Shown one piece after another: positions 31,999-41,187 of a stretch of 64,000 nucleotides of DNA. Positions within the stretch are counted from its first letter, which is position 1, and each line of letters begins with the position of its first letter. A model generated the notes under the pieces. It was given only the letters and a program-made list of their open reading frames with translations, was not told where the DNA came from and did not search any database. A program made the translations under genes and the position numbers. This stretch comes from Ascarosepion bandense (taxonomy: Eukaryota; Mollusca; Cephalopoda; Sepiida; Sepiidae): assembly GCA_037127315.1 (NCBI GenBank), contig JBBBDQ010000330.1, forward strand, positions 6,269,501-6,333,500. Direction: 5' to 3'.

Positions 31999-32671
31999 GT
32001 TGTATTAGATGTAGTTTTACATTTAGACTATTGTCCTCATTTTTCAGCTATTGTTCCCTCTGGGTTCTATCAGATTGTTGTTGATCCGGGCAAACATCAA
32101 GGAATTTATCTAAATAATCATAGCTCCTCATCCCTGAAATTCAAACAGATTTTAAGGTCTTAGATGAATTATTATCAACTACTTTTTTTTTCTAATTTTA
32201 TTTTTGTTTACACTTAGTAGTTGTATTAGATTTAATAGTGTGAATTTCTTAGATGTGACAGCATTAACTTAATTTCTTAAATGAAGCATTGTCATTATTC
32301 ATTTTTTATTGATCTTTCATCTTTATTATTATTGCTTTTTGTCACAATGCTCAAATTACTGTAATATTCTATGACTTAAGTGTCATGTATCAAAAATAAA
32401 GTAGCCTCTGATGAGTTTTGAACTTACTTCCTCTGGGTTTGGAGGTCTGTTCAACATTGGACAATGCTTTACTCAGAAACCAACTAGTAAATTTGAACCT
32501 TAACATTCATATAAGGTAGGAAAGAATTATTGTTAACTTGCATAAATATATGAAAATAAGCACAGGAATACACACACAGAAGTATATGCACATATATAAA
32601 CATGCATATACAAGAAATATGGACACACAGACATATATACACACAAGTACATATAGAAATATGAAAATATC
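31999..32671. other. No gene seen
   Basis: A word GATGAGTTTTGAACTTACTTCC near 32409 resembles a reversed box B, with TGAAGCATT words upstream, perhaps a remnant of the tRNA-like tandem family. Otherwise nothing recognised; (CA)/(TA) short tracts at 32565-32650. Confidence 0.35.
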
Positions 32672-32880
32672 GCTCATTCAGTAATGAATTAGAGCACTCT
32701 GGCTATTGGGTGTATATAACGATAATATACACGCTAAAAAGTCTGCCTTCTGCTACTGAGCACCCATGGCCTAGAGGTAGAATTGCCGACTGATGCCAAT
32801 TCGGTCGAGTTTCAATCCTGGGTCTAACCGTACTGATGAGCTGTGATACAGCAAAACAGATCTGTCTGTGGATGACTATA
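32672..32880 (+). mobile_element. tRNA-derived SINE with 3' hammerhead motif (copy H3)
   Basis: Same subfamily as H1 and H5: GCTCATTCAGTAATG head, GTATATAACGATAATATAC, AAAAGTCTGCCTTCT, box A-like TGGCCTAGAGGTAGAATTG and box B-like GAGTTTCAATCC, then the ribozyme motif. A separate hammerhead-like motif on the opposite strand follows within 30 bp. Confidence 0.8.
32822..32877 (+). ncRNA. Hammerhead motif with G-to-A core change (H3)
   Basis: CTGATGA at 32833-32839 and the 5-bp stem II (GCTGT/ACAGC) are intact, but the GAAA is AAAA (32853-32856). Stem III (ACA/TGT) with cleavage base C, stem I CCGTA with TGTGG, and GTC with GAC are kept. Loss of the invariant G12 would be expected to abolish cleavage. 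The change is CG to CA. Confidence 0.75.
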
Positions 32881-32906
32881 TAATCACGTAATTATGAATT
32901 AATTGT

Positions 32907-32963
32907 GCATTGCGACACAGAAATTTCTATGTTTTGAGATATATTCTCTTCATCAGGCAATGT
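32907..32963 (-). ncRNA. Hammerhead motif related to the 38.3 kb palindrome, core damaged
   Basis: On the minus strand: stem I side ACATTGC, CTGATGA, one extra base, GAG hairpin CTC, AAAAC (GAAA lost, again CG to CA), stem III ACATAG with CTGTGT, C, and GCAATGC closing stem I. The order and bases follow the motif at 38471-38527. Confidence 0.65.
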
Positions 32964-33949
32964 TGTTTGTGCAAATGATTTACATTCAAGTACAAAAAAA
33001 CCTTAGTTTTGCTGTTTATGTATGTGGGAAGATATAAAATTTATGTGTGTTCCTTTTAACTAATCAGAGAGAAGATTTTTGGAATTTGGCCCGTATTTTC
33101 CAAAGAAAATTTTTTCTCTTTTTTCTTTTCCCTCTTTTTCCTCCCTAACGGTTAAAATGTCAACCTGCTTTTATCTTATATTAAAACACACACGCACACA
33201 CAAACCCACACATATATATATACATTAGCAAGTGAATCAAAATATCAATATGTCTACTAGTACAAAAAAATATACGTACACCTACATACACTAATACATA
33301 GACACACCCATACACCCAGATATATATATTCTAATATAAACTGAATGAAAAAAAAATAATAATAAATAAATAAATAAAAAACTGGACCTTTATAGTTACA
33401 AATAGTTAAAACCAGGTACTAATAAAATATTCAGAAACAATGTAAAATTGATGCCTCAAGAACCATAATTATGAAATATTAATTTGACAACCAGTGCTAT
33501 AATAAAAACATGTTAAATATTAACCAGATGGTTTATGCTAGATTAAAATCTATCAAATATTAACATGATAATCAATGTTAGATTAAATGCCTCATAACTT
33601 GACAGTCAATGTTAGATTAAATACTTAGCAAATATTAATATGATAGTATATGCTGAATTAAATACCTAGCAAATATTAATTTGAACATCTGTGTCAGGTA
33701 AAAAATACCCATCACATAAAGGCAAATAACAATTGACGGCAATGAAAATACTATACATGAATTCTTAGTACTACAAACCATATTGTAAAGTAAATAATGA
33801 ACTATGCTTACTGTGAACAGTATGTTCATTTCTCTAGTTTAACAAGTTAACCTTGTCCTTAAATCTGAAGTTTTAACTTCTCATCGAGACAAAGGTAGCA
33901 AGATGCACACAGGGAATTACAAATTTGAGCCTTTGTAAAAATGTTCCAT
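32964..33949. other. No gene seen; diverged direct repeats
   Basis: Between 33480 and 33690 a unit of about 55 bp recurs in mutated form: 'AAATATTAA', 'TGATAATCAATGTTAGATTAAAT', 'TGACAGTCAATGTTAGATTAAAT', 'TGATAGTATATGCTGAATTAAAT'. This looks like an old tandem array of four or five units. (CA)n and (TA)n pieces lie at 33185-33225. Confidence 0.55.
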
Positions 33950-35410
33950 TTAGCAGTAGGTGTTTTTTTTTGTTTTGTTTTTCTTTTAAACACCAAAATC
34001 ACTTGGATAAAAAAATACTGTTTTTATAGGAGCTATTATTGAAAGTGCATGTTGATACTAACAAGTTTTGAATGGGTTTTTAGTAGATCCTATATAAAAC
34101 TTTTTTAATTTTAATATCAGGATTTTCAATTGTAGAGATAGTACAAAGATAAACTATGGAACTAGCTAAGCAATTATGCAGTGAGCATTCTTTAGAATTT
34201 CTACTTTTACATCTGCTGGTATTAGCTTTGTTATCCATCTCAGCATTGTAATACACCAAGTTTCTTTGTATTTCTATACTTGTTGAGGACTTTGTTATTG
34301 TGTATTTTTAATTATTCTTTCTAGATTATCTGTAGAACAATAGCTTAACTTTAGAGTTTTATTATTGAATATTTTATTAAGAAGATTAGTTTTGGGAAAG
34401 TGTTTATTAATAAGGTTTAAGAATTTTTGTCCCAATTTAGATTTAACCCTCAGATTGTAAGGGGCAGTAAACCAGATGATTTTCCTAGATTTTTTTTCCC
34501 TAATTATCATTGCTACTAGGATTTTTTTTAATTTGATAGGAATAGCTATTAAAAGGGTACTACTAAGAGCAGAATTTTAAAATTTGTTATGCTGATTGAA
34601 AATGACTTTATTAGACGAGTTAGTGCTGAGTCTAAATTCAAAAGAAGATGGTATATGTTTAATAACTGATGGGGGATTGTTAGAATTAGGATTTATATAA
34701 ATTGGGTTAGAGTTAACAATAATTCTTTCCTACCTTATATGAATGTTAAGGTCCAAAGTGACATCTAAAAAGTCTACCTGTTGAATTTTTGTGGTTATTT
34801 TTACTTTGATTTAAAATTTTAGTTCTGTATGTATCATTTTCCTAATATAATCTACTCCAATTTTAGTAGAATCTTTAACAATCAGTAATCAATCATCTCT
34901 ATATAAACCTATACTATCTGTATCCCCACAACCATAAGCAGTTATAGAGAATAATTCCACTAGATCCGAGGCTTTAGCAGAATCCAAAGAACCCATTGCA
35001 ATTAGAGGTCTTTTTAGTCCATTGTTCTTCATTGTAGATAAGAACAGAACTTCTGCTTTTAGAAATAATATTCAGTTCATTAGTTGAAATATTGGAGTAT
35101 TTCTGTGCAAACTCCAAAGCCAAAGTGAAAAGGTCTTTGGAAATGGATGGATAAAAGACCATTATGTCAATTGTATAAAAGTGCAATTATTTTTATGCTG
35201 GATACTTTTAAACCAGTTAATAACATCTGCAGTATTAATCTACTGCAGAAGTCTGAGGGTGTTTTTATAGACTGGTTAGTCTTTTCCAAAATAGTTTTGC
35301 TGATTCTACTGACTTTCGTATATATAATGTTACATAAATACAAGCAGTAGAATAATTGGCCGTGATTAAATGTAATTGACAAAATTTTCAAACAATAAGA
35401 GGACAAAAGA
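33950..35410 (-). pseudogene. Penelope-like element, RT and GIY-YIG remnants
   Basis: Minus-strand fragments in order: 'FYTIDIMVFYPSISKDL' (about 35190-35130), the RT region with motif A; 'GLYRDD' (about 34909-34892), the motif C form characteristic of Penelope-like elements; 'KIIWFTAPYNLRVKSKLGQKFLNLINKHFP' (about 34475-34390), the segment after the RT; and, below 34250, 'FNNSSYKN..FLSK' residues of the GIY-YIG endonuclease (about 34060-33985). Frameshifts separate the parts. These elements act at chromosome ends or breaks by copying RNA with their own RT; this copy is dead. Confidence 0.8.
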
Positions 35411-36189
35411 ATAGTACAAGACTATATATATATATATATATATGAAAAATGCGAGTCTAAAGCATAAAAAGCTCTCAAATTGTGTTCACTTGCAAAACAG
35501 ATAGACTCAAATGTTTTGTGTTCTGACAATGAAATAAGAAAGAAAAATGTGGAATGAAAATCAAATATTGTTCACTTTTTATTGGTTAGGAAGAAGTCCC
35601 AGCATGTATCTGTAGACTTTGCTGACAAATTTATCCATTCTACAGATTGTAATCAACACTGTGTGACAGAGAATAGGCTTTTATAACATATATTTACAAT
35701 ATTTCATTGACAAAATTTGAAGACTATTAAATGTATTTAGAGCTGAAATAAGATTAAGAAATACTGGCAAAATATTAACAATTGATTAATCTCTTTGCTA
35801 CTGTGTTTTTGGTTCATATGACTAAAAAAAAACTTTTTCCACGGAGTATTTATACCATAAGAAAGCTGTCACATAAATCAATAGAAACTGTGGCAACTAA
35901 AAAAAAAAGGAAAAACGCCCATAAACAATGTCATTACAGTGTCTACATGTTCTTTCTGCTGACAATGTCATTCATTTTAATTACAAATATTCATCATTTT
36001 TGCCTTTCATATCACACTGTCCTTTACTGCTTCGTCAGCTGGACATTGTTTCTCTGTTGGAAAACAGACAATGCATTCGTCTGACATTTTTAACTGGAAG
36101 AAAGTGAATATTCTCAAAGATAATAGAAATAAAATCTTTCAAATTATAGATATTCTAATGAACTTAATCTATTTCTGAACTACATTCAG
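35411..36189. other. No gene seen
   Basis: (TA)n at 35424-35444; the open frame 35782-36084 contains lysine runs and hydrophobic residues but no domain. Confidence 0.4.
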
Positions 36190-36338
36190 AGGTTAAAAGT
36201 AAAGGAGATTGTCAACCGGTCCCTCTTTGGTTACTCTTTCTCTTCGCTCTCCTCCTACATTACCCTTCACTCTCCTCTTATGTAGCCCCTTACACACCAG
36301 TAGCAGTACTGATTTGCTTGGGGTGAAATGATTAAAAA
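36190..36338 (+). mobile_element. CR1/L2-like LINE, 3' tail
   Basis: C/T-rich untranslated sequence followed by GTAGCCCCTTACACACCAGTAG, GCTTGGGGTGAAATGATT and an A-run: the family's 3' end as at 52340-52410 and 61940-62010. A family A SINE follows immediately. Confidence 0.7.
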
Positions 36339-36339
36339 A

Positions 36340-36610
36340 AATACTTGGGTGATCATGTCTTAAAATGGACACGAATGACTGGGCAGAAGATTTTTCAGCA
36401 GTAGATAGCCATTACTTTCTGAGATAGTCTGGTTGCCAACCAAGGCTATAAAATCTGTCCTGCTATTTAGCTCATAGCTGAAAGGAAAAGATATGTATTA
36501 ATACCTTTCCGAAGAGTATTTGCATGAAAGTGAATGCAATAAAATCAACTGGAACTTGAACTCTCTGATTTCTTATTCTGAGCCGATATCCACTACACCA
36601 CAATGCACAA
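36340..36610 (-). mobile_element. tRNA-derived SINE, family A, reverse orientation
   Basis: Reverse copy with CTTGGGTGATCATGTCTT end, GGTTGCCAACCAAGGCTATA, CCTTTCCGAAGAGTATTTGC centre, and GATATCCACTACACCACAATGCAC (box A region) at 36585-36608. Confidence 0.8.
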
Positions 36611-36890
36611 CCAACAAAGAATATGAGGATTTGAAATCTTAACATTTATCTATGGGTGTACATGAATTACCTGGAACTAGAAGAAATGTACAACTATCTC
36701 GACCACAATCATACCTTTATTGTCTAATTATTTCTGCCGTGTTACATGTTTGAAATAATTAAATATATTGAAATGTTTTCTTCTTCTTTTTTTTTTTTTT
36801 TTTTTTTTTTTACTTTATCTATCTACGTATCTATGAAGTATGTTGAAAAAGTATCCTACCTTGAGCATAAAAAAGTTCATTTTTTTTTTT
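36611..36890. other. Low-complexity stretch
   Basis: T run of about 25 at 36788-36812; no gene. Confidence 0.5.
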
Positions 36891-37345
36891 TTGTAATTGT
36901 GTCACCCCAAGCAGGGGTGACACAATTGTTGTAACCCCCCTGTTGTGCAGGGGGTTACATAGGAGGAATGTTGAGGAGTGAGAGGTTGCAGGGGGTGTCA
37001 GGAAGAGTAGGAGAGGGAAGAGATTACTGATGAGAGTGGGGTGAATGTAGAAAAGCATGAGAGAGAGGATGTAAGTTAGTGAGACAGAAGATGACTATTG
37101 ACTTTACATTTAAATTCTTGGAGATTGTAACTGTCAGGAAAGCAAGTATACAGAAGAGAATTCTACAGGCAGGAAGTGCGAGAAAAGAATTTGCATTTAC
37201 AATTTATTGGTTTCACAGTAAAAGGGTGGGACCTAGTTGCTAATCTTGTGGTTCGAGGAAATTTGTATATAGGAGGTACCAGTGAGCTAAGTTCATCGGA
37301 GCAGAAGCCGTGAAAGTATTTGTAGAAGAGTCACAAAGAATTCCA
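36891..37345 (-). pseudogene. CR1/L2-like LINE, C-terminus and 3' end
   Basis: On the minus strand 'FYKYFHGFCSDELSSLVPP' (about 37330-37275), 'TRLATRSHPFTVKPINCK' (about 37250-37195) and 'CFPDSYNLQEFKCKVNSHLLSH' (about 37145-37080) are read with a few stops. The 3' end at 36891-36955 forms two strong hairpins: GTAACCCCC with GGGGGTTAC and ATTGTGTCACCCC with GGGGTGACACAAT. Hairpins at LINE 3' ends are thought to be read by the reverse transcriptase. Confidence 0.8.
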
Positions 37346-37751
37346 CACTGCATCAGTGAGAAAGCGACTGTATCATAGCTGCAAAGTCCCAAATTTTATT
37401 TAATCACCTTCAGAATACTCTCCTTGGGAGTTCACACACTACTCCCAGTAGTGCTACCACTGCTGGTAACACTTTCAGAATGCCTCCTGTTTGGCTTTGT
37501 CACTTTTCTAAGAACTTTTTTTCCAACTCAAATCACTTCCCTTTCAAATGTTTTTCAGATTGAGAAAGAGCTAGAAATCGCATGGTGCCAAACCAAGAGA
37601 GTAGGGAACCTGTCAAACAAGTGATGTGTTCTTGACCAGGAAAGTTTAGATTATGTGGGTAGATTTTCATGGTGAATTTGCCAATTTTTGCCACCCACAT
37701 GTCTGGCTGCTTTCAGCATACAGCATAACAATGGTGACATATAATGTCCAG
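37346..37751. other. No gene seen
   Basis: The open frame 37424-37624 lacks a recognised domain. No repeat family assigned. Confidence 0.4.
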
Positions 37752-38050
37752 GTCAGTCAGTTAAGTGCCATATGTGATACATGCTTGGGCGATCATGTCT
37801 TGAAAGAGACATGACAAACATTAATCCCACAGTAGGTTGCCATTGCTTTCTGCAGTAGACTGGTTGCTGACTAAGGCTACAGAACCCAATCTGTCCTATT
37901 ATTTAACCCATAACTGGAAGGAAGAGACGGAGTAATACCTTTCCCAAGGGTATTTGTGCGTAAGTGAATGCAAAGAATATGACCGGAATTCGAGCTTGGC
38001 TTCCCGATTTCTCGTTCTGAACCGATATCCACTGCACCATAACACACATA
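37752..38050 (-). mobile_element. tRNA-derived SINE, family A, reverse orientation
   Basis: Complete reverse copy: TCAGTTAAGTGCCATA end, GGTTGCTGACTAAGGCTACAG, CCTTTCCCAAGGGTATTTG, and box A region GATATCCACTGCACCATAAC at 38025-38045. Its last 50 bp are part of the block duplicated at 42339. Confidence 0.85.
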
Positions 38051-38126
38051 GTATTCTTTACTGATTGTTTGTAAAGAATTTACTCCCTAAAGAGGAGATG
38101 GCTTTTAAAAAATAAACAGGCTTTTA

Positions 38127-38169
<43 letters not shown>

Positions 38170-38335
38170 CCAAGTGAAGAGGACTCAAGGTTTTTTTTAT
38201 TTTGAGTGCTCTGGCATTTATTTTATTATAAACAATGCTCAATATAATGAGTATTACAGAGCTTATAATAATATAATTATATGGTTATATATCAATTTTA
38301 CATTGCAACATGGAAATTTCTATGTTTCGAGATAG
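38000..38335. repeat. Duplicated block, copy 1 (partner 42339-42648)
   Basis: Starting inside the SINE and ending inside the ribozyme palindrome, this block is nearly identical to 42339-42648. The main difference is the (AT)n tract (about 37 bp here, 13 bp there). Confidence 0.93.
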
Positions 38336-38356
38336 GTTCTCATCATCAGGCAATGT
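38300..38356 (-). ncRNA. Hammerhead motif, left arm of palindrome
   Basis: Mirror of the right-arm motif. CTGATGA, hairpin GAG/CTC, GAAA, stem III ACAT/ATGT and a 7-bp stem I (ACATTGC/GCAATGT) are intact; the cleavage base is T instead of C, and an unpaired base follows CTGATGA. Confidence 0.65.
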
Positions 38357-38470
38357 TGGTGTGGTTGTGCAGATGATTTACATTTAAATGACAAATTCTT
38401 TTGGTTTGCTGTGAATGTATATGTGGTTGTGCAGATGATTTTAATGTAAATCATCTGCACAACCACACCA

Positions 38471-38527
38471 ACATTGCCTGATGATGAGAACCTATCTCGA
38501 AACATAGAAATTTCCATGTCGCAATGT
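38471..38527 (+). ncRNA. Hammerhead motif, right arm of palindrome
   Basis: CTGATGA at 38478-38484 and GAAA at 38499-38502. Stem I is a perfect 7 bp (ACATTGC 38471-38477 with GCAATGT 38521-38527). Stem III is ACAT (38502-38505) with ATGT (38516-38519); the cleavage base is C38520 (TGTC). Stem II is GAG/CTC (38486-38488 and 38496-38498). One extra base, T38485, lies between the core and stem II; the same insertion occurs in the 32.9 kb copy, so it belongs to the family. Its effect on activity is not known. Confidence 0.72.
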
Positions 38528-38541
38528 AAAATTGATATATA

Positions 38542-38543
<2 letters not shown>

Positions 38544-38584
<41 letters not shown>
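38544..38584. repeat. (AT)n microsatellite next to palindrome
   Basis: About 20 AT units directly after the right arm. Confidence 0.95.
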
Positions 38585-38589
<5 letters not shown>

Positions 38590-38959
38590 TGAATATGCTT
38601 AAATACATGTAATCTAAATATATTCCATACTTCCCATTATAAAGACTTTACCTGCAGACTTTAAATGTTAAATTTGATTTGTATCAGAAATTTATTGCAA
38701 AATAAAATCAGTGTAAGTACACAATAAGGTGAGAATGAAATGTACAGATTATATTTGTTGTTTTATATAGAAAAATTTAATCTTTCACTGGCAAAATGCA
38801 CTCATCTCTAATCGTATTTCAGTCTTAATATTTTTAATGGATATTTGGAAGTAGTGTTGTTTTTTTAGTTATTTTATAAACTGCCAGAGGCTTTTACTTA
38901 CATTTTCTGATCTGCTGGTTAATTCTCATGAACATAGCTAGGATTTTGAGTACAGAATG
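38585..38959. other. No gene seen
   Basis: AT-rich, no recognised repeat. Confidence 0.4.
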
Positions 38960-39160
38960 TTGATTTATTTATTTAATTTTACAGCTTATAAATCTTTTAC
39001 TAGTTATTTAAAGTTGGAAAATTTTGGATTGTAAGATATTTTTGTCAGTGAATTTTACATTAACAATATTTTTGAAGTAACAATGATTTTTTTCAGGCAG
39101 AAATCCTACTATTTAACGCATAGTTGGTGTGTGGTGGTGGGAGAAGATATTTGCATGTAA
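38960..39160 (-). mobile_element. 5S/tRNA SINE subtype 2, truncated
   Basis: Reverse-strand tail (AGTTATTTAAAGTTGGAAAATTTT near 39000) and part of the tRNA-like unit's centre (TATTTAACGCATAGTTGG near 39109). The 5S head is missing, being cut by the H4 SINE. Confidence 0.55.
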
Positions 39161-39329
39161 TATATATAATGCTAAAATTTCCCTCTCTGATTCTATAAGC
39201 CTATGACTTAGAGGTTAGCAACTCCAAGTGACACCAAATCGATCGAGTTTTGATCCTGGCCAGAAGCAAGTGGATGTCTAGCCACACTGATGAGCTGTGA
39301 TATAGCAAAACAGGCTTGTATGTGGATGA

Positions 39330-39372
<43 letters not shown>
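39161..39372 (+). mobile_element. tRNA-derived SINE with 3' hammerhead motif (copy H4) and (AT)n
   Basis: Same subfamily as H2: AATGCTAAAATTTCCC, box A-like GACTTAGAGGTTAGCAAC, box B-like GAGTTTTGATCC, GCCAGAAGCAAGTGGATG, motif at 39276-39330 and a long (AT)n to 39372. A family A SINE has inserted right after the microsatellite. Confidence 0.8.
39276..39330 (+). ncRNA. Hammerhead motif with core and stem damage (H4)
   Basis: CTGATGA at 39287-39293. Stem II GCTGT/ATAGC has one mismatch; GAAA has become AAAA (39307-39310). Stem III ACA/TGT and stem I CCACA/TGTGG are kept. Predicted inactive. Confidence 0.72.
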
Positions 39373-39374
<2 letters not shown>

Positions 39375-39383
39375 TATGAAACC

Positions 39384-39692
39384 TATCAGTGAGTTAAGTG
39401 CCATACGTGATACACGCTTGGGTGGTCATGTCTCAAAAGAGACATGACTGACTGGGCAGAAGATTATCCCACAGTAGGTTGCCATTGCTTTCTGTGGTAG
39501 ACTGGTTGCTAACCAAGGCTATAGAACCCAATCTGTCCTGTTATTTAACCCATAACTAGAGGGAAGAGATGGATTAATACGTTTCCCAAGGGTATTTGCA
39601 CGTAAGTGAATGCAAGGAATTCAACTGGAATTTGAACTCAGCTCCCCAATTTCTCATTCCAAGCTGATATCCACTGCACCACAATGCACATC
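39384..39692 (-). mobile_element. tRNA-derived SINE, family A, with 10-bp target-site duplication
   Basis: CTATGAAACC occurs at 39374-39383 and again at 39693-39702, exactly bordering the SINE. On the minus strand the order is tRNA-like head (GATATCCACTGCACCACAATGC at 39668-39690), CCTTTCCCAAGGGTATTTGC, GGTTGCTAACCAAGGCTATA, and the GAGACATGACTGACTGGG / GTTAAGTGCCATACG end. It defines both ends of family A. Confidence 0.9.
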
Positions 39693-39702
39693 CTATGAAA
39701 CC

Positions 39703-40430
39703 AATACTAAATAAAATATTGTACACTTCTGCAATTGCAGATCCAAAGAAAATTGTCCAGTTGAAGGTAAATGTAGTTTCTACTAATGTTATCTACCAAT
39801 CTACTATCTCCCCCAAAGAGAACAATGAAAATTATATGTACATCAGAATTTTGGCAGGCTTTGGGAAACAAAAATTTTCTCATAAGTATACTTTTACCAA
39901 ACCTAAACTAACCTTTCAGACAGCCTTTTCCCCGAAATATTGAGAACTGACTGAAGGAAGAAGGCCTCAACCCACAGATTGATTGGAAATTAATAGGCTC
40001 AGCATATATAGCAAATAGTCTGAGTGATAAATGTAATCTGTGCTTAGTAGAAAATATTAGGATATTAAAATATCATACTCAAAATTTACTTCTTAACCAC
40101 TGTGATGAATTATTTAGCAAGTATTGTCATCGGAGTAGATTTAAACTTCCTTGAAAAGGTTTAACTATTCCCTTCCTTCAAATTTAATAGTTATATTTTT
40201 TAGTTAGATTTTAAATTTAGACACGTGATACTCTTAAGATTATTCCTACCAGCTACCTTTGACCTCATGGGCAATCTGCTTACCTCCACTGTTTAAAAAA
40301 AAAAAAAAAAGGTGGGCTACTATTTGCCCCTCTCTCTCCCTCTCTCTTTCTTGGCCTTTTTCTAACCAACCTTCCTTACCTCTTACTTTTATTTACTAAC
40401 CTTTATTTCTAGTATACTAGAATTTCTTCA
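39703..40430 (+). pseudogene. Penelope-like element, GIY-YIG C-terminal remnant
   Basis: Plus-strand fragments: 'VVSTNVIYQSTISPKENNENYMYI' (about 39772-39845) matches the start of the GIY-YIG endonuclease domain of Penelope-like elements ('xxVIYxATVTxxxxxxxYIG'). After a frameshift, 'FSHKYTF' and then, from about 39960, 'LNPQIDWKLIG', 'SDKCNLCLVE' and 'LLNHCDELFSKYCHRSRFKL' follow the domain's end with its Cys pair. An untranslated C/T-rich part and an A-run follow. The RT is absent. Confidence 0.75.
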
Positions 40431-40434
40431 TTTT

Positions 40435-40936
40435 ATGTTGGTTGGTTGTTTTTGTTTTATGGCAAATCAACCTCAGTGGGTCATTTATTGCCAACTAAAT
40501 TTTATTTATTTATTGCTGGTAATACCTTTGTCTTTCAACAATTTATTGTTGTTTTTATATAAGTTTTATGTCTAGTAATACTTTTTCTTTTCGAGTATCA
40601 AGATTCATTGGGATTTGTTTTTAAGGGCAGGGTCCCCAAGTCCTACCCTTGTTATTTAACCCATAACTGGAGGGAAGGGACGGATTAATACCTTTCCCAA
40701 GGGTACCAGTGCTTAAGTGAATGCAGCGTATTCAACTGGAATTTGAACTCGGCTCACCAATTTCACTTTCCGAGCCAATATCTACTGCACCACAACACAC
40801 ATCCATCACTAAACATTTACAGCACCTGGTATTCCCAAGCAGTCAACCATCTAGGTACTGACCAGGCTCAACGTTGCTTAACTTTGGTGATCGAGCGAGA
40901 ATCAGTGTATTCAATGTGATATGGCCATAAGCCTCA
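40435..40936 (-). mobile_element. Composite 5S rRNA / tRNA SINE, full-length copy 2
   Basis: Reverse-strand twin of 11352-11846. The 5S-like head occupies 40815-40936, the tRNA-like unit about 40640-40812, and the tail ends with ATGTTGGTTGGTTG at 40435. Identity looks high over the full length, with small indels only. Confidence 0.88.
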
Positions 40937-41187
40937 TTTTATGTCTGACTGGGGTTAAACAATGTGGGTTCTAGTAACCTGCTGAAATAGCTATTTCCTA
41001 AATGTAAAATTTGAATTTACATATAGTCCAGAATTATTTTTACTGCCTCTTATTTTTTTTCTGTTGCAACACATTGTCAGTGCCCTCTTTATTATTGTTA
41101 TCATTTTATTACTAGTTTTATTTCATTTTATGCTTTTTATTCTAAAACTCTGAGTCAAGATATTCTTATTATTGTAAGAGTCCACCC
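40937..41187. other. No gene seen
   Basis: Unassigned AT-rich sequence. Confidence 0.4.

Larger units (their letters stand above)
38281..38546. mobile_element. Palindrome with a hammerhead motif in each arm
   Basis: Arms of about 104 bp (38281-38384 and 38443-38546) are almost exact reverse complements around a 58-bp spacer. Each arm contains a whole hammerhead motif, on the plus strand in the right arm and on the minus strand in the left arm. (AT)n follows the right arm (38544-38584). Related single arms lie at 32.9 kb and, truncated, at 42.6 kb. Inference: a terminal part of a Penelope-like or retrozyme-like element that inserted as, or became, an inverted dimer. Confidence 0.82.
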
